Source: Rotaria sordida
Lineage: Eukaryota; Rotifera; Eurotatoria; Philodinida; Philodinidae
DNA length: 64,000 nucleotides
Direction of reading: 5' to 3'
Assembly: GCA_905250125.1 (NCBI GenBank)
Contig: CAJNOL010000185.1
Location: 83,160 to 147,159 of the forward strand
Notes under the pieces: model-generated
Databases searched by the model: none
Seen by the model: only the letters and a program-made list of their open reading frames with translations
Told to the model about the DNA's origin: nothing
Made by a program: the position numbers and the translations under genes
Shown: in pieces, positions 50,218-59,810 of the stretch
Layout: each line of letters starts with the position of its first letter
Position numbering within the stretch: position 1 is the first letter of the stretch

Positions 50218-51386
50218 ATGTTTTTTTTTTTCGAAGGAAAAATTATTTTGTACTTGTTAATGATTGATTATTAATTGATATTTTAATAATCTTTTATAGT
50301 AACTATCAATAATATTTATATATGTCCTAGGCAGAATTCATTTTTTAATTAAGCACGAAACTACGAAATAATTTTCTTTTATTTGAAAATAAATTCTAAT
50401 TTTTGTTTACATCAAGAAACCAAAATGAATTAGACAGAGCATTCATTTTCACTTATTCAAACTGTGACATTTGCATCAATGTCTCCTCGTGCGTCGATAT
50501 TAGAAAATGATTTTCGAATTAATAAGCCAATAGATGTTTTAAATTTTTCGAGTAGTAAATTCGAAGAGAAAACAGTCATTTTTTTTATCATAGGTAAGAC
50601 ATAAGTTATAACATCCTTTATTCTTTTTGGTTGGAACATAACTCAATAAAATTTATTCTTTTAAAAAAATTCTCTTAGAAAAAAAAACAAACTATGATAG
50701 ATATAAAGCTTTATAAACAAGATGACATAATTGATTTAGACAAGAGTTCATAAAATAAAGTCACATTAAAGGCATAAATAAAAAAATTTTAGTGTTTTCT
50801 CCGAATTTTTGTTTTTCTTTTATTTAATTATCAAAAAATCCGGTTGAAAATTTATCAAGAATAATGATAGACCGTATATCATCGACTATTATATTTAATT
50901 TTTAATTTCATTAGTGCTTACAATCATTAATTATGCTCTAGTATCATAATTATAATACACACATATGGTGCAATGCACATTTTTTTTTTCTAAACCATCT
51001 ATATCAACTCTCTGTTCGTATGAATAGATACTTCAAAAACAATAATATCCCGCTATATCCTTGAGATAAAAAAAAAACATCAAAAATGTTTAATCGATAG
51101 AAAAAACATCAAAAATGTTTAATCGATAGAAAAAGAAAACAATAATATAACTACGAACTATTGAATTCCTACCAACCATTCAAGGTCTCCGTCTCCTCGA
51201 GATATATATTCTATTGAATAAAATAAATATAGTAAACTTATCATTGTTTATATACAGAATAACAATCTAAGCACATTTCTATTATCAAGTGAACTTTAAA
51301 GATCAGGTCTTTATAATTATGTTTTAAGACTTTTTTAATTTTCAAATATTTTCCAAACTATATATCCTTCTCATGTTTTCAATGAA

Positions 51387-51480
51387 TGAGAATATGGATG
51401 CGAATATGACAGTGTAGGTTTGGTATTAATTGAAGAAGTCACCGATACTAGATCCTATCCGACGCCCACACTCACACTCC
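51387..51480. repeat. Telomere-like palindrome
   Basis: GAGAATATGGATGCGAATATG, core AATTGAAGAAGTCAC, C-rich arm CGCCCACACTCACACTCC. Diverged member, 0.5 kb upstream of the transglutaminase-like gene. Confidence 0.6.
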
Positions 51481-51984
51481 AACAAACAACATTATCTATT
51501 GAAATTTTCACTTGAATATGACGGCCAATCTCAATTGAATCTATTCGAATATACTATCGATTATATTTCTCAATGGTTTCATTTGTATATGGCTGCCAAT
51601 CGTGAATGATCAACTAACCATTGATAATGACACTTGATGTAATGTCATACAGTTTGATAATCATCCGAATATAATTTGTTGATTACTTTTCAGTAAAAAA
51701 TAATTTATGAGCTACTCGAAGAAGAAAAAGATTTCTTCTTTTAAGAGTCCAACAGTGCAGTCAACATGCAAACATGTTTTACATGTGTCTTTTGGCGTTT
51801 ATAAATCAAAATGCTTTATCTTATCGGAGGTTTTTATGAAGATCTTGTGATTGCTATGATGGATGTACAAGCTGAAAGGAAGAGTGCAAATAAGAAAAAG
51901 AGACGATTAAAAAGGAAGAAAACATGACATTCAAGGGTTTAGTACGGTAGAAATTTGCTTACAAGAATCAAGAAAGATACCGAT

Positions 51985-54039
51985 ATGGGTCGCAAGCAAG
52001 CAAAAATTCATGCAGTCACTTCTAGACACGTAAGACAATCGAATAAAGTCGAGTTTTCAGTGCCCAAAAGGACTACTACTACGGCATACACATCTCAAAT
52101 TCTGAAGAGAGAAAACGACATCATTAAAAAGTTTGTATCGAAACAATCAAACAGAGCAATTGATGAGTCTACATCTGAACATTCACATAAAACAGATGAG
52201 GAACATTTTACACTAGATGACATCAGACCTGACCGATCAGCTGATATAACAAAGGAACGTACAGTATTCAATGATACTCGATCTGAGCGATCGAACGAAC
52301 TCGATGAGTCACAATCCCAACGTTCAGAGAAAGTAGATGAAGAGTACATGCAATTGAAAGTGATATCTCGGAGTATTGATCTTACTCCAGTCGACAAAAA
52401 AGCATTCCCACGAACTATATGTCAACAACGACAGGCTGCTATCGATAATATATCCTATCGGCGAGCTATTGATCAATGGCAACCAAAATCATTCGAACAA
52501 CTAATCGGTTTTATTAAAAGTCTATCTGTGAACAAAAATGAAATTGATAAAGCATGGATTATTTTCTATTGGATCTCTCAGAATATTCGATATGATACAA
52601 AAGTTTACTTTGACAATAATATTGGTTCGCAAGCGTCTACAAATGTATTTCTTAGCCGAAAAGCAGTATGTGAAGGCTATTCAACCTTATATGCAGACTT
52701 ATGCAGTCGAACAGGACTCCAATGTCGTAAAGTGAGTGGTTATGCAAAAGGATATAGTTTTAATTTTCGTCAAACAAACTTTGAAAAGACAAATCATGCA
52801 TGGAATATACTCTCACTCAAGAATGGACATTCTTACTTTATTGAATCGACTTGGGGCTCAGGTTATTTAGATGCTTCAACACATCAATACAAAGCAAAGT
52901 TAGCACCTTACTATTTTTTCTGTCGACCGAAACATATGATCTATGGGCATTTTCCAGAAGATCCTCAATGGCAACTGCTCGAGCATTCATTAACAATGAA
53001 ACAATACCTCATGCTACCGCACACACATGGAGAATTTTTTGAATTGAACCTAAATATTGTATCGCCCGTCTATACACGTAATATCACTCTTGAGACAGGA
53101 CAATCATATGGGGAAGTACTTATTGCAACGTCGATTAATGATGTTGAACTATCTGGATCGTTGCATGATGAATCAAATACAAAAATTGAAGGTGGTGATT
53201 TCGCGTATTTTGATCGTGCTCGCAATTTGTGGCGATGTCGCTTTGCTCCACAAAAAGCTGGTAATCATACAATTGTAATATTTGGTAGTAAGAAAAGTAA
53301 CGCAAACAAATCGACTTTGAGTTGTGCTGTCGAGTTCACCTTTGATATTGATCATCTTTCTACAATACCCATATCATATCCTATCACATGGTCGAAGTTT
53401 TTCGATTATCATCTTGAAATTGTCAAGCCAGTCAATACTCGGTACATTGATTGGCCGTTAGACAAGAACTTTCCCTACTGTGAAATTCTTGTTCGTTCTC
53501 CTGATGATGTTTATCTCTCAGCGGCTATGGCAGATGGAATCACTGGTAAAAAAATAGAAAATGGGACATTGGTCAATTTTAATAGTCAAGAATCGCTTTG
53601 GCAATGCCTCTTTGCTCCACCTACTAGTGATACATCATATAAATTAACATTATTTGCTCAGCATATCACCGAAAATCAATCCCATTGTGTTGCTCAATTT
53701 CATTTGCAACAAGTCCATAAATCAATGCTTCAAAACTATAGACGTTTTCCGACTACCTACGGATCTTTTCACGAAGCAAAATGTTATTTGTTTGAACCAC
53801 TCGAAGGAATACTAGAACAACAATCAAAAATACGATTTCACTGTCGAATTCCCGGTGCTCATGAAGTGAATATAACAGTCGATGGGCAATTATTGAAAAA
53901 TGATTTAGCATTATACATGAACGAGAATTATATATTTCAACGTGAAATTCAAGTTGGACAAAAGGAAGTAGCGGTATGGGTAAAATTCGACAAGCAAACG
54001 TCGAACTATACAGGATTGTTAGAGTATTCAGTCAAATAA
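51985..54039 (+). CDS. Kyphoscoliosis-peptidase-like transglutaminase-core protein
   Basis: Single long frame; the first ATG is 51985, giving 684 residues (upstream in-frame codons lack an ATG). Residues 1-130 are hydrophilic, with DESTSEHSHKTDEE and RSNELDESQSQRSEKVDEE repeats, probably disordered. The transglutaminase-like core follows: WIIFYWISQNIRYD, RKAVCEGYSTLYADLC (Cys229), KTNHAWNI (His271) and YFIESTWGSG, where Glu287 stands at the usual Asp position of the Cys-His-Asp triad. After it come HMIYGHFPEDPQWQLL and repeated beta-rich segments of about 130 residues (starting ELNLNIVSPVYTRNI and LEIVKPVNTRYI), as in KY-type proteins. There is no signal peptide or membrane helix, so it should act in the cytoplasm. 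KY proteins work at the cytoskeleton; whether this one is an active enzyme is open. Confidence 0.9.
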   Translation: MGRKQAKIHAVTSRHVRQSNKVEFSVPKRTTTTAYTSQILKRENDIIKKFVSKQSNRAIDESTSEHSHKTDEEHFTLDDIRPDRSADITKERTVFNDTRSERSNELDESQSQRSEKVDEEYMQLKVISRSIDLTPVDKKAFPRTICQQRQAAIDNISYRRAIDQWQPKSFEQLIGFIKSLSVNKNEIDKAWIIFYWISQNIRYDTKVYFDNNIGSQASTNVFLSRKAVCEGYSTLYADLCSRTGLQCRKVSGYAKGYSFNFRQTNFEKTNHAWNILSLKNGHSYFIESTWGSGYLDASTHQYKAKLAPYYFFCRPKHMIYGHFPEDPQWQLLEHSLTMKQYLMLPHTHGEFFELNLNIVSPVYTRNITLETGQSYGEVLIATSINDVELSGSLHDESNTKIEGGDFAYFDRARNLWRCRFAPQKAGNHTIVIFGSKKSNANKSTLSCAVEFTFDIDHLSTIPISYPITWSKFFDYHLEIVKPVNTRYIDWPLDKNFPYCEILVRSPDDVYLSAAMADGITGKKIENGTLVNFNSQESLWQCLFAPPTSDTSYKLTLFAQHITENQSHCVAQFHLQQVHKSMLQNYRRFPTTYGSFHEAKCYLFEPLEGILEQQSKIRFHCRIPGAHEVNITVDGQLLKNDLALYMNENYIFQREIQVGQKEVAVWVKFDKQTSNYTGLLEYSVK

Positions 54040-55363
54040 TGTAAACAAATGATAATACTCTCTAATAAATTTCATACAGTCAAAAGATCTACATTTTTAT
54101 CTATTGCCTAGATTGCACATGAGAAATTGACGGTGTAGATGGATGCGTCCGTGAATCTTCTCTTCAGATATGGGTGTGTGGATGTTGATAAAAAAACTCC
54201 ATTGTAGATCGAATCAAACGATCATTCGATTGACAAATACCCGTCAAATAGATGAACATTTCATTGAGATTTCTATGCATTGATCGAAAGATAACGATCA
54301 CCATCATTTTCGATTTTCGTCCTACATATTGAAACTCAAATATTTGACTTTACTACATGAATCAATGATCGATCAAAGTTATTCTGAGAAAGTCATAGAA
54401 AACGAACGTTGTCGCCATCAGATATTGATGTCATTCATTGATTGATCAAAGATTTTGAGAGGTGATATAAAGCAAATGATGAATCTACTTCTAAACTTTT
54501 AGTACACAGTTTCAAGATCATCTTTCGATATAGATATTTTTCCTATCGATCAAGATCAAACTTGTTTGACAAGCCCGAAAAGAGAATGATTGTTATCATA
54601 TGAAATATAGCAGATTAGTTTGACAAATTCAACTTGTTATATATAAAAGATGAGCATCAAAAGAGTACTGTTGCGCTATTCGACAAGCAACATTATGAAA
54701 TAAGAGGTTTCAGTAAAGCTTTTCTATAATACGATTGACTAGTTCATTTTTTCATTAATACTTATGTTCTTTGCTATTTAGAAATATCACGCTCAAAATC
54801 AACGGTGGTGACTCTGTGAACGTTACGACAAATCACTTGAACAGATGTTCCCAAATAATGAATACATCGGAACTCTCGTCGGCTGACGAGACATTTGCGC
54901 CACCATCGAAATATATCAAAGAGAATCAAATATATGAGTGAATCGTCACTCTGTCTTACGAGAATTGAAATATTTTGATATTAAAAAGTTGTTCGTTATT
55001 GACACTTTGCATAATATATAAAATGTTTACCGAAAATTTGCAGATATTATGCAATTTGACTTATTTGTATAAACATCTATTTTGTAAGCTTATTTCTTCG
55101 TTATGGTTTTCTCTATTTTTTTTAACATAAGAATTTATATTCATTCTAATTCACATAATCTCCTAAACCATTTTGTTTTTGACCGACTGGAAATCAATTC
55201 TAAACTGTTCTACTTATTACGTACAAACTAATACGTCTGTAAATGATAACATTTTTCATTAAAAAGATGTTCAGATTAAATATAAATTTTATTCTAAATC
55301 GAAAAATATTTTCAAATAAGAAAAGTCCTTTTAAATATTCTTCCAAAGTAAAAAGAAATACAT
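54040..55363. other. Intergenic, no gene seen
   Basis: Contains a partial telomere-like motif with the family core in reverse, AATCTTCTCTTCAGA followed by GGGTGTGTGGATG (about 54131-54186), where both arms are G-rich rather than inverted. The remainder is AT-rich. Confidence 0.5.
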
Positions 55364-55714
55364 CTACACCCTTGGATTTATCGATTTAATGTCGTTTTCT
55401 TCAATATCAAATTGCCAGTCCTTTTCATGTATTTCAAATAAACCTTGATATGGCCATTTCAATTCCAAAATCTTTCCATCACTGATTTCAGCCTGAATTT
55501 TATATATATGTTTATCAATGATACGATGCGCATCAGCATAGGCACGTGTTTCAGCAAAGTAATGACCACCATTTGGTTCTAAATTATTCATACGTATAAT
55601 CTCGTGTTCATGATGTTGACTTTCACCACAGTAAAAGATTTTAAGATTAATTGAATGAGACGTACGATTGTAGATATGAGCTGAATGGACATACTGTTTT
55701 TGTTTTAATGGCAT
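55364..55714 (-). CDS. Small hypothetical protein (116 aa)
   Basis: A clean frame from ATG 55714 with codon texture like the neighbouring real genes: MPLKQKQYVHSAHIYNRTSH, LEPNGGHYFAETRAYADAHR and LELKWPYQGLFEIHEKDWQF. No signal peptide or membrane helix is visible. It may be a single beta-rich domain. Not recognised; no function is proposed. It lies tail-to-tail with the transglutaminase-like gene. Confidence 0.6.
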   Translation of the reverse strand: MPLKQKQYVHSAHIYNRTSHSINLKIFYCGESQHHEHEIIRMNNLEPNGGHYFAETRAYADAHRIIDKHIYKIQAEISDGKILELKWPYQGLFEIHEKDWQFDIEENDIKSINPRV

Positions 55715-56027
55715 ATTTTCTAGAGAAATATTGTATATCTATTTTGTGTAACTAGCTGTAAAAGAAGCAGAAGAAGAAAATTATCGTTCTCTGGTGCGTA
55801 GAAAGTAATGTTTATCTGTACAATAGTTGTAGGAAGAAAAAGAAAATAGTGTTATTCTGTAACTTTTCTTTCATTCTGTGATATTATATATGAGATGAAA
55901 GAGAAGTATTTTTTACGCCGTTAACCAGTAAGACAAGTGAGAAATAGATACGATTATGTTAGACGAAAAAGAACCAGTCACAAGAAGACAAGAGTATTAC
56001 TATGTCTTTTGACAAAAAATTCGAAGG

Positions 56028-56318
56028 TTGCTAATGAAAAATACAAAGCACTCCTGTAGTCAATGTTTTTCTCGACAATTCATGAGACTTACGACAGATC
56101 GGACGAAATCTTTTGAGCATATCTGCATAGTATCTCGCATTTACAAAAAGCATACGCTACCGTTTTCCAAACTATTTGTTGGCGGCAATGTACTCTCAGA
56201 ACAACGAGAGATCATTGATCAACTTTACGCATATTATAGTGATCAGTTCAAAGAACTCGAGATTGACTATTCGAAGGTACATGACGTCAGAATTGAGTGC
56301 AAATGTGACAAATTATGA
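56028..56318 (+). pseudogene. Possible retroelement ORF fragment
   Basis: The frame encodes FSKLFVGGNVLSEQREIIDQ and LYAYYSDQFKELEID, which recalls the linker just before the reverse transcriptase domain of LINE-type polyproteins. It is short, without RT motifs, and stops at 56318. A weak assignment. Confidence 0.3.
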
Positions 56319-56353
56319 AACAAATTAATGATACTGAATGAACATGTCGAGAA

Positions 56354-56440
56354 GGGTGTCGGTGTTGGTGGGTGTGTGCCTATATATGTATCTTGGAGAA
56401 TGGTTATGGATGCAGGCAAGATCTGCATCCAACACCCACT
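56354..56440. repeat. Telomere-like palindrome
   Basis: GGGTGTCGGTGTTGGTGGGTG ... CAAGATC ... GCATCCAACACCCACTC. It lies between two coding relics. Confidence 0.6.
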
Positions 56441-56460
56441 CTGCTCTGAAAACAAGAGTC

Positions 56461-56850
56461 AAGGTACTTTCAAGAGTATTATACAATTTCGATCAAATGC
56501 TAGTGATTCTATACTAGCAAATCATATTAAAAATTGTACAAAAAATGTGACGTATGTAAGTGCTACAACACAAAATGAATTAGTTGTTTCATATGGTACA
56601 TTCATTCGAAGCAGACTATTACGCGAACTCATTAAAAATAACGAAAAGTTTGCAATCATTACCGATGAAACATCGGAACTGCCCGCTATGTTTCTGTTGA
56701 GCTCAACGTGAATATTAAAATAATCTGTGTTGACTTTTATCCTCTGACCGGTCTCTCTGGAAACAATGTAGAAAAAGCTTTGATCGAATTCATTCAATCA
56801 ATCGGTTTCAAGTCGAAGAATATCAGAGGTAGCGATAATTATCGTTGATG
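56461..56850 (+). pseudogene. hAT-type transposase fragment (DUF4371-like)
   Basis: Two adjoining frames read NELVVSYGTFIRSRLLREL and KFAIITDETSEL, then VDFYPLTGLSGNNVEKAL and FIQSIGFKSKNIRGSDNY. This corresponds to the segment IADEATD ... TG ... N-x-RG-x-x-YD of the DUF4371/ribonuclease-H-like region in hAT-derived proteins. A frame change near 56700 and stops at both ends show it is a remnant. Confidence 0.55.
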
Positions 56851-56908
56851 TAAAGCAATTTCTAAGCTTAAAACAAAAGCTAATAAAAGGCAACTTGATA
56901 AAAATTGT

Positions 56909-56957
56909 AGTGGGTGTGTGTGTTAGTCTTCTCTTCAATCGCACTCACACCCACATC
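56909..56957. repeat. Telomere-like palindrome with clear core
   Basis: GTGGGTGTGTGTGTTA, core GTCTTCTCTTCAAT (reverse complement ATTGAAGAGAAGAC), then CACTCACACCCACATC. One of the cleanest short members. Confidence 0.75.
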
Positions 56958-57192
56958 TAGGGACTGGATGTTTTCGGAAAAAATTGAAAAAACTAGAGAT
57001 TTTGAAAGTTGTGTGTGCTGCTGTTTTTAAATCGTGGTGATATCGAAAGAGAAAGAAATAAGCATTTTTACAACGAAATACGCAATTTGTGCAGAAGCAG
57101 ATGGTGAATCGTTTGATAAAAAAATAAAGCGTGAGCGATAAGATAACGCTTAAGATGTTAATAAAATACTGAGACCATCTTTCATTACGAGC

Positions 57193-57292
57193 NNNNNNNN
57201 NNNNNNNNNNNNNNNNNNNNNNNNNNNNNNNNNNNNNNNNNNNNNNNNNNNNNNNNNNNNNNNNNNNNNNNNNNNNNNNNNNNNNNNNNNNN
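57193..57292. other. Assembly gap (100 N)
   Basis: A run of exactly 100 N, a conventional scaffold gap of unknown true size. It hides the 5' part of the PR/SET gene. Confidence 0.98.
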
Positions 57293-58687
57293 CTCCATAC
57301 TGTCTTCATTGCTGAAAGCACTCTTCCGGGCGCAGTATGTAATGTATAATTGATAAGTATTGCACAAGCAAAATGAATATTTTATTTTCGCAAGGGTTTA
57401 GGAGTATTTGCTGCTCGTCGGATCCCAAAAGATACTTATTTCGGTCCTTACTTTGGCTACAAGCACGAAAATAGCCTCATTGCAAGAAAAAGCGGCTATA
57501 CTTGGATGGTAAGAATGGAAGCAGTTCGATATCTATCTTTTTATGTATACATAGATTACAAATTCTCCGGATGACACGATATATTTCATCGATGGATTCT
57601 ATCCCCACAACTCGAATTGGCTTCGATTTGTTAACTGTCCGATTAGTGTTAGTCAACAAAATCTCCTTGCAGTCATATGTAAGATGATATTCGTATATAA
57701 TTTTTGCTTTAACTGCTTATATACGCCCGGAAAAAAATAACTACAATCCGTATATCAAATATATTGACACGGTTAGTTTGCATTTATGCATTATCAAAAT
57801 AGATTGAGTGCAATGAAGGTGCTCTCATATGCAGATTTCCACTCACTTGATTTTGTCACTGTTGACAAAATTAGTTTTTCAAATTTTTCATCGCTATAGA
57901 ATTATCTTCTTTGAAAGCTAGTTATATATTCTGATGGAGATTGAAATTTTTGTATCCTCTTATATTATGTACTTATTGTCTTGAATTTATTTCCTAGAAC
58001 AAGTTGATGTAAAACAACTGAAAAATAATCAGAATGATAGAAAATCTCATGTTGTATCAGAACCTAGAATACTTTTTTAAAATATTTTTTCCTTTAGTGA
58101 TAATAGTTTCAAAAAGAAATCTACACAAAGATGACGGGAAAATGCAGATTTTTGGTATTTGCCAATTGAGGATACGTTCATTGCATTCAAAGTATTTTTC
58201 AACAAATGGATGCAATGCAATAGAGGAATATATGGCATGAGACAGAATTCCAAGCTCTCTCAGAATATGCAATTAGTTTTCGAAGAATATAATTCTATAG
58301 AATGAAAAATTTGAAAAACCAATTTTGTCAACAATGACAAAATCAAGTGAGTGGGAACCCGCATATAAGAGTACCTTTATTGCACTCAATTTATTTTGAT
58401 AATGCATAAGTGCACACTAAACATAAATATACAGGGTGATAGAGAACTCTATGAGCTTTCATAATGTATAATTAGTTTTTAAAAAAATGTGTTTTCACTA
58501 TGATAATATATTTGAAATACGGACTGCAACTTTTTTTTTCTCGATGGCATATATTGCTGTATGTATAGATCTTGGTAACATTTTCTACATAACAAAGCGA
58601 GATATCGATGCAGGAGAGGAACTTCTAGTGTACTATGGGAATGATTACGCCAAGAAGCTTGGTATCAATACGACACAATTCTCTTAA
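57293..58687 (+). CDS. PR/SET-domain protein (PRDM-like), 5' end lost in gap
   Basis: Four exons join in phase: (gap)-57334, 57395-57508, 57555-57678 and 58569-58687. The product reads HTVFIAESTLPGA, then GLGVFAARRIPKDTYFGPYF, KSGYTWM, DTIYFIDGFYPHNSNWLRFV, NCP...QQNLLAVIYLGNIFYI, and KRDIDAGEELLVYYGNDYAK. These are the successive blocks of a PR/SET domain as in PRDM proteins (G-x-GV, FGPY, GY-W, NW-RFVNC, QNL-A, EELLVYYG). Such domains transfer methyl groups to histone lysines or bind proteins. No zinc fingers follow before the stop at 58685-58687. The last intron (57679-58568) is interrupted by a palindromic element. Confidence 0.82.
57772..58420. mobile_element. Palindromic element in PR/SET intron
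   Basis: The left arm (TATGCATTATCAAAATAGAT ... CCACTCACTTGATTTTGTCA ... TATAGAATTATCTTC) is repeated in reverse complement at about 58245-58420. Arms are about 175-180 bp and the centre is unique. No coding capacity. A separate solo end (TACAGGGTGATAGAGAACTC, 58430-58449) of a mariner-like kind lies just outside. Confidence 0.7.
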
Positions 58688-58885
58688 GTCCTATATGGGA
58701 ACTTGACTCAATGGAACGACATCTCAAAAGTATATATTCATGGGAAATAATTAAGGATTTATTCTTCCTTATGAACTTATATATGTGTGTATTCGTTTTT
58801 TCCTTTTCCTTCTATTCGTTCTTTCGTTTTGTTTTATCTAACTACTCTCCATTCGTTTCTGTTTTCTCGCACTCAATATACATTG

Positions 58886-58976
58886 AGGGGTGGATGTGGG
58901 TGTGGGCGTGGTTGTGGATATGGAGTGTGGATGAGTGGACGTATTTTATTTCCTCCAACTGCACCCACACTCATAC
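58886..58976. repeat. Telomere-like palindrome abutting a coding exon
   Basis: GGGGTGGATGTGGGTGTGGGC ... GTGTGGATGAGTGGAC, then CTGCACCCACACTCATACC. Its C-rich arm ends at the acceptor (CAG, 58977-58979) of the next exon. Confidence 0.7.
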
Positions 58977-58979
58977 CAG

Positions 58980-59596
58980 ATATCCAAAAAGAAGAAGCAA
59001 ATGCCAAGCTTAACCAGGAACGTATTCGTTTGACAAGACAACACACGGAAGAAATGAAAAAGCTTGCAGTAAAAAAAATATATGGGTCAGATTCAAAATT
59101 ATTAGAGTTGAATCGCTTTACAGAAAGGTTGAACAGCATAGAAAGAGAATTGGATCAGTATAAAGACCCTGACATCTTCATCGACGAAATAAGAAATATT
59201 TACAAAGACAAAGACAAAAAAAATGGTAATCAAGAAACTAGAAGAGAAACATTATCGAAAGAAACACTCAAAAAACTGGAGAGACTAGAGGATCTAATTT
59301 GTCGAGAAGAACGAATAAATGATTCAATAAAGCCAGACGAAGAAACAGGTGAACTGAAAGGTCAATTGAAAGTTGAATTTGAACCATGTTCAAAATGTCT
59401 TCGTTCAGCTTTGAGCACTAACCTTATTCATACAAGTGAACGGTGTCCTTCTGAACGAAATGGTAATTATTTTCGTTATCATACTACAACTAATCAAATT
59501 GTCTGTGATGCACGCAGACAGATAGAGAAAATTTTGGTGACTCCAGTTAAATGTGCAAAATGTGGATCTTTACGACTCATTAAACGTCTCATTTAA
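58980..59596 (+). CDS. Coiled-coil protein exon with paired Cys motifs (partial)
   Basis: Frame from the acceptor at 58978-58979 to TAA 59594-59596, about 205 residues. The first half is highly charged and helical (RLTRQHTEEMKKLAVKKIYG, LNRFTERLNSIERELDQYKD, TLKKLERLEDLICREERIND), a probable coiled coil. The second half has CSKC, a lone Cys after SER, and CAKC near the C-terminus, a possible zinc-binding arrangement. Upstream exons were not identified; the preceding sequence is a telomere-like palindrome in what should be the intron. It could be continuous with the PR/SET gene by alternative splicing (speculative). Family not recognised. Confidence 0.6.
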
Positions 59597-59760
59597 ATCA
59601 AACTATTAGTTGACCTGATTTTCATTTCCATTTGTCACACAGTTTATTCTTGAAATTTTTAATCCTTTTAATTTGTATTCTATTGAATAACATTACGCAT
59701 TTTATCGTATAACCTTAGTCTAAGAATAAAAATATCTTGGAACTAGGGATGAATCTTGAA

Positions 59761-59810
59761 TGTGGATGTGGGTTCTGTTGAAGAGAAGACCCATACAAGC
59801 ACCCACACCC
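59761..59810. repeat. Telomere-like palindrome with clear core
   Basis: TGTGGATGTGGGTTC, core TGTTGAAGAGAAGAC, then CCATACAAGCACCCACACCC. It lies 165 bp downstream of the coiled-coil gene stop. The open frame 59756-60151 that starts inside it is not supported as a gene. Confidence 0.75.

Larger units (their letters stand above)
47571..51984. other. Intergenic region upstream of the transglutaminase-like gene
   Basis: Mostly AT-rich and featureless. It contains a possible exon relic at 49997-50217, a two-copy 33 bp tandem repeat near 51068-51135 (AACATCAAAAATGTTTAATC unit), and the palindrome at 51387-51480. A minus-strand 62-codon frame at 48785-48973 has no recognisable features. Confidence 0.45.

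Noticed and set aside
50457-50639. Minus-strand frame ending GDIDANVTV, which recalls a PLAT motif
   Set aside because: Only a few residues fit, and no GHDNSG or WFLD block follows in frame; not enough to call a PLAT gene.
56935-57367. Minus-strand frames running through the N gap
   Set aside because: They cross 100 unknown bases and are antisense to the PR/SET gene.
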